A stretch of DNA of 64,000 nt from Pseudomonas khavaziana (lineage in GTDB: Bacteria; Pseudomonadota; Gammaproteobacteria; Pseudomonadales; Pseudomonadaceae). Under the pieces are notes generated by a model. It worked only from the letters and a program-made list of their open reading frames with translations. It had not been told where the DNA came from and did no database searches. Numbering within the stretch: position 1 is the first letter of the stretch; each line of letters opens with the position of its first letter. Shown here in pieces: positions 61,671-64,000 of the stretch. The translations under genes and the position numbers were made by a program. The DNA lies in assembly GCF_019145205.1 (NCBI RefSeq), contig NZ_JAHSTT010000015.1, forward strand, positions 1-64,000, given 5' to 3'.

Positions 61671-62522
61671 ATGCGCTCGATTCCACTGCTCGCCGTCGAT
61701 GCGACGGACGTATTCGATGAGATTGCCGCGGCCAAGCACCAACCAAGGCGAGGAAGTATGCAGACGGCTCGCGCGGAGGTCCTCACCGCCTATCAGGGTT
61801 ACGACGATGTGGCGCCGGACGTTGGCGAGCTGGACAAGGCCCCGCTAACCAATCAGCAGAAGGAAGCGATGCGGCACGCGTACAACGTGGAGACCGAGCC
61901 GATGACTACACTCCGCGGTGATCTCTTGAACAGGATATTAGTCGCACGGTGCCCGTTCTGCGGGATCAGTGAGTCCTCGACGCTTGATCACTATCTGCCG
62001 AAGGAACAATACCCCGAGTACTCGATATTTCCGAGCAATCTCGTTCCGAGCTGCGCAGTCTGCAACACGCGCAAGCGAGACCGCATCCTGGAGGAAGGGA
62101 CAAAAGTGCGGATGTTCCTGCATCCCTGTTACGACTTAATCCCAAACCTAGAGTTTCTGACGGTGCACACTCGCATGGAAGCGGATGCACTGATCTTATC
62201 TTATCGACTGACACAGCCGGCCGGGATGGCGCTCCTCACCTTCCAGCATTTACGGGCGCATTTCAGGGAGCTCAAACTCGCCGATCGTTATAGACGGATG
62301 GGCCTCGAGCATTTGGGGGGACTATATCCCGCCCTCCGCCGCGCCTACGGATTGGGTGAAGATGCCGGGCGGGTTGCAGTGAAGCTGATTGAGGGAGCTC
62401 AGGACTTTGAAGAAGTGTCAGGTCCAAACTACTGGCTCGCCAAGCTCTATCGAGCACTGGCCAGTAATATCGGTTTCTGCGACGGCGGCTTCGATGTAAT
62501 TCGAGTCCAAGACCAGCCGTAG
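61671..62522 (+). CDS. PtuB-like HNH endonuclease (Septu)
   Basis: The 283-residue protein has an HNH core: CPFCGISESSTLDHYLPKEQYPEYS, then LVPSCAVCNTRKRD, with four zinc cysteines and the catalytic DH. Length and position match PtuB. It probably nicks or cleaves nucleic acid when PtuA senses infection. High GC compared with the AT-rich genes to the left. Confidence 0.8.
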   Translation: MRSIPLLAVDATDVFDEIAAAKHQPRRGSMQTARAEVLTAYQGYDDVAPDVGELDKAPLTNQQKEAMRHAYNVETEPMTTLRGDLLNRILVARCPFCGISESSTLDHYLPKEQYPEYSIFPSNLVPSCAVCNTRKRDRILEEGTKVRMFLHPCYDLIPNLEFLTVHTRMEADALILSYRLTQPAGMALLTFQHLRAHFRELKLADRYRRMGLEHLGGLYPALRRAYGLGEDAGRVAVKLIEGAQDFEEVSGPNYWLAKLYRALASNIGFCDGGFDVIRVQDQP

Positions 62523-62605
62523 TCTCCTCCACGAGCAAGAAGCCTTAGCAGCCGCTTGCCAGCATATTGCATAGGTCCAGTCCGGGCATACTAGCGCTTG
62601 ATGTC

Positions 62606-62626
62606 AGCTTTTGGCCGACTGTTGCC
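62606..62626. repeat. dispersed GCTTTTGGCCGA motif
   Basis: AGCTTTTGGCCGACTGTTGC plus C; related copies occur in either orientation at 54586-54609, 55604-55618, 57278-57293 and 57304-57323, always between genes. Confidence 0.5.
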
Positions 62627-62665
62627 TCTGGCCAACGGCAGCTCTATGTCGGAAGTCGCCTGGAA

Positions 62666-63922
62666 TCATCGTATCGAAACGACTTTTTTGTCTCGATTCT
62701 CTCTGATAGCAGACAGAGACAGGTTGCCAGTAGCGGCTTCCTGAATGTGCTCACTCCACCAAGCCATCATCGGGCGTCTGCGTTCGATGTACTCTGCTCG
62801 GTTGTAGGCGTTGCGTACCTCATCCTTATCGACGTGAGCTAGTGCTACTTCTATTAGCTCAGGCTCCCAGCCATGTTCGTTGAGGATAGTACTAGCCATT
62901 GAGCGCATGCCGTGGCTTACCAGTCGGCCTTCGAAGCCCATGCGCTTTAGCGCCATGTTGGCGGTCTGGCTATTGCAATGGGTTCGAGGGTCCCTGTCCG
63001 CAGGGAATACGTACTCCCGGTGTCCGCTGTAGGGTTTGATTGCCTCCAGCAATGCCAGTGCTTGATCTGTGAGCGGCACGATATGTATGCGTCGTTTCTT
63101 CATCCGCTCGGCAGGGATCGTCCAGATACGCTTCTCGAAGTCGATGTCGGCCCAGCACGTGGTTGCAGCTTCGGCTGGGCGGGTCATGGTGTTGAGCTGC
63201 CATTCGATAAGGCAACGCGTAGTTCTTTTTATGCTGGCATTCGCAATTGCCACCATGAGCTCTTTCAGTTCATCGGGAGCAAGCGCCGCCATGTTTTTCT
63301 TTTTCGGCTTCTTGAAGACGGAGCGAATCCCGCTGAGTGGGTTTGCGTGTATCAGTCCTGAGTTGACCCCATAAGTCATGATCTCGTTTAGTCGCTGTGA
63401 CAGCCGTTTAACGGTTTCAAGGCTACCTTTGGTTTCGAGTGGTCGAAGAAGGTTGATGACTTGTGGGGCGCTGATGGCTGAAATCTGTGTGGTGGCTAAA
63501 TCCGGAAATACATGCAGCGTCAATGAGCGCCAGATGTCCTCGGCATAAGCTGGTGTGACCGCATCCCTTTTCAGTTCAAACCATTCCGTCGCGACATTCT
63601 GGAATGTGTGCTCGGTTTCAGCTTGCTTTGCTTGCAGCACTGCATCTCGTTGTTCTTTGGGATCGATGCCTTGGGCAAGTATTTCCCTCGCTGCAATGGA
63701 GCCCTTTCGTGCCTGCGCTAGCGAGACTTCAGGGAAGGTACCGAGGCCCATGTTGATCCGCTTCTTCGTCACGGGGTGTCGATAGTTGAAGTTCCATAGC
63801 TTGGAGCCATTACTTCTCACTCGCATCTGAAGTCCTCCACCGTCGAACAGGACGTAGTCCTTTTCAGCAGGCTTGGCAGATTTGATTTTGAGCTCAGAGA
63901 GGCGAACCGCTTGTGCGCACAT
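62666..63922 (-). CDS. P4-type tyrosine integrase
   Basis: The ATG at 63922 gives 418 residues; one at 63928 is equally possible. The N terminus has the arm-binding DUF4102 fold (IKSAKPAEKDYVLFDGGGLQMRVRSNGSKLWNFNYR). The catalytic domain contains Arg in TMTRPAEAATTCW, HGMRSMASTILNEHGW, HVDKDEVRNAYNRAEYIERR with the Tyr nucleophile. It recombines the island at att sites. Its start lies within GGCATTCC repeats that probably bind the integrase itself. Confidence 0.95.
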   Translation of the reverse strand: MCAQAVRLSELKIKSAKPAEKDYVLFDGGGLQMRVRSNGSKLWNFNYRHPVTKKRINMGLGTFPEVSLAQARKGSIAAREILAQGIDPKEQRDAVLQAKQAETEHTFQNVATEWFELKRDAVTPAYAEDIWRSLTLHVFPDLATTQISAISAPQVINLLRPLETKGSLETVKRLSQRLNEIMTYGVNSGLIHANPLSGIRSVFKKPKKKNMAALAPDELKELMVAIANASIKRTTRCLIEWQLNTMTRPAEAATTCWADIDFEKRIWTIPAERMKKRRIHIVPLTDQALALLEAIKPYSGHREYVFPADRDPRTHCNSQTANMALKRMGFEGRLVSHGMRSMASTILNEHGWEPELIEVALAHVDKDEVRNAYNRAEYIERRRPMMAWWSEHIQEAATGNLSLSAIRENRDKKVVSIR

Positions 63923-63951
63923 TGGCATTCCAGGATGGGGTTGGCATTCCA
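63922..63951 (-). repeat. inverted copies of the integrase end repeat at int start
   Basis: TTGGCATTCC occurs at 63922-63931 and 63941-63950, in the opposite orientation to the 63972-63993 copy, overlapping the integrase start region. Confidence 0.75.
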
Positions 63952-63971
63952 AAAATTAACACTGTTGGGCT

Positions 63972-63993
63972 TGGAATGCCATTTGGAATGCCA
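63972..63993 (+). repeat. island-end direct repeat (right copy)
   Basis: Two TGGAATGCC units separated by ATT, then A: identical to 29143-29164. By symmetry with the left end the att core should lie a few tens of bases beyond the window. Confidence 0.8.
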
Positions 63994-64000
63994 TGAAGCG

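Overview
The window comes from a fluorescent-group Pseudomonas (P. fluorescens-like). The first 28.8 kb carry typical core genes of that group: NADP glutamate dehydrogenase, a Lon-like protease followed by a PA4575-type gene and a YqhA-type membrane protein, DUF3015 and DUF4105 exported proteins, and Pseudomonas REP palindromes of the GGGGGCTTGCTCCCGAT type. The following 35 kb are a tyrosine-recombinase genomic island of mosaic base composition. No complete rRNA or tRNA gene and no CRISPR array was seen.

Layout. (1) 1-16.2 kb: conserved chromosomal genes, plus an orphan HsdR-N-type nuclease. A cysteine hydrolase (isochorismatase family) at 15725-16243 is preceded by a 23-residue leader peptide containing six consecutive threonine codons and by a strong intrinsic terminator. 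This looks like a classical attenuator, and its start codon sits where transcription is predicted to begin. (2) 16.5-28.8 kb: an apparent secondary-metabolite or signal locus bounded by two closely similar LysR regulators. It holds two MFS transporters and a nine-gene run: type II thioesterase, AfsA-like hotdog protein, two acyl carrier proteins, SDR reductase, KAS III, HAD phosphatase, cytochrome P450 and acyl-AMP ligase. The content matches the logic of gamma-butyrolactone or butenolide signal synthesis known from Streptomyces, here in a Pseudomonas with its own carrier proteins. (3) 29.0-64 kb: the island. Its left end shows a tRNA-3'-end-like sequence and a terminator; its right end has a P4-type integrase at the window edge, with shared GGAATGCC repeats at both ends.

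The island is largely a defence island. A five-gene overlapping operon (33286-43269) carries two unknown proteins, a NERD-domain SF1 helicase, a DrmA-like helicase and a DrmB-like DUF1998 protein, that is, a DISARM core without DrmC and with unfamiliar partners. Convergent to it is a RHH regulator, C5 cytosine methyltransferase, McrB-like ATPase, DUF2357/McrC-like nuclease and Vsr operon (LlaJI-like restriction-modification). Further right lie a putAbiC-like membrane protein, a HEPN-motif protein, a DUF2971 gene with an attC-like tail, and a Septu-like PtuA/PtuB pair. Between these are island-maintenance genes (MatP-like RHH, AlpA, HUH-type Gp2, Xre, DUF932, glycine-zipper protein), a 204-bp MITE-like element and a toxin gene remnant.

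Assignments come from reading motifs and family resemblance by eye; no database search was possible.
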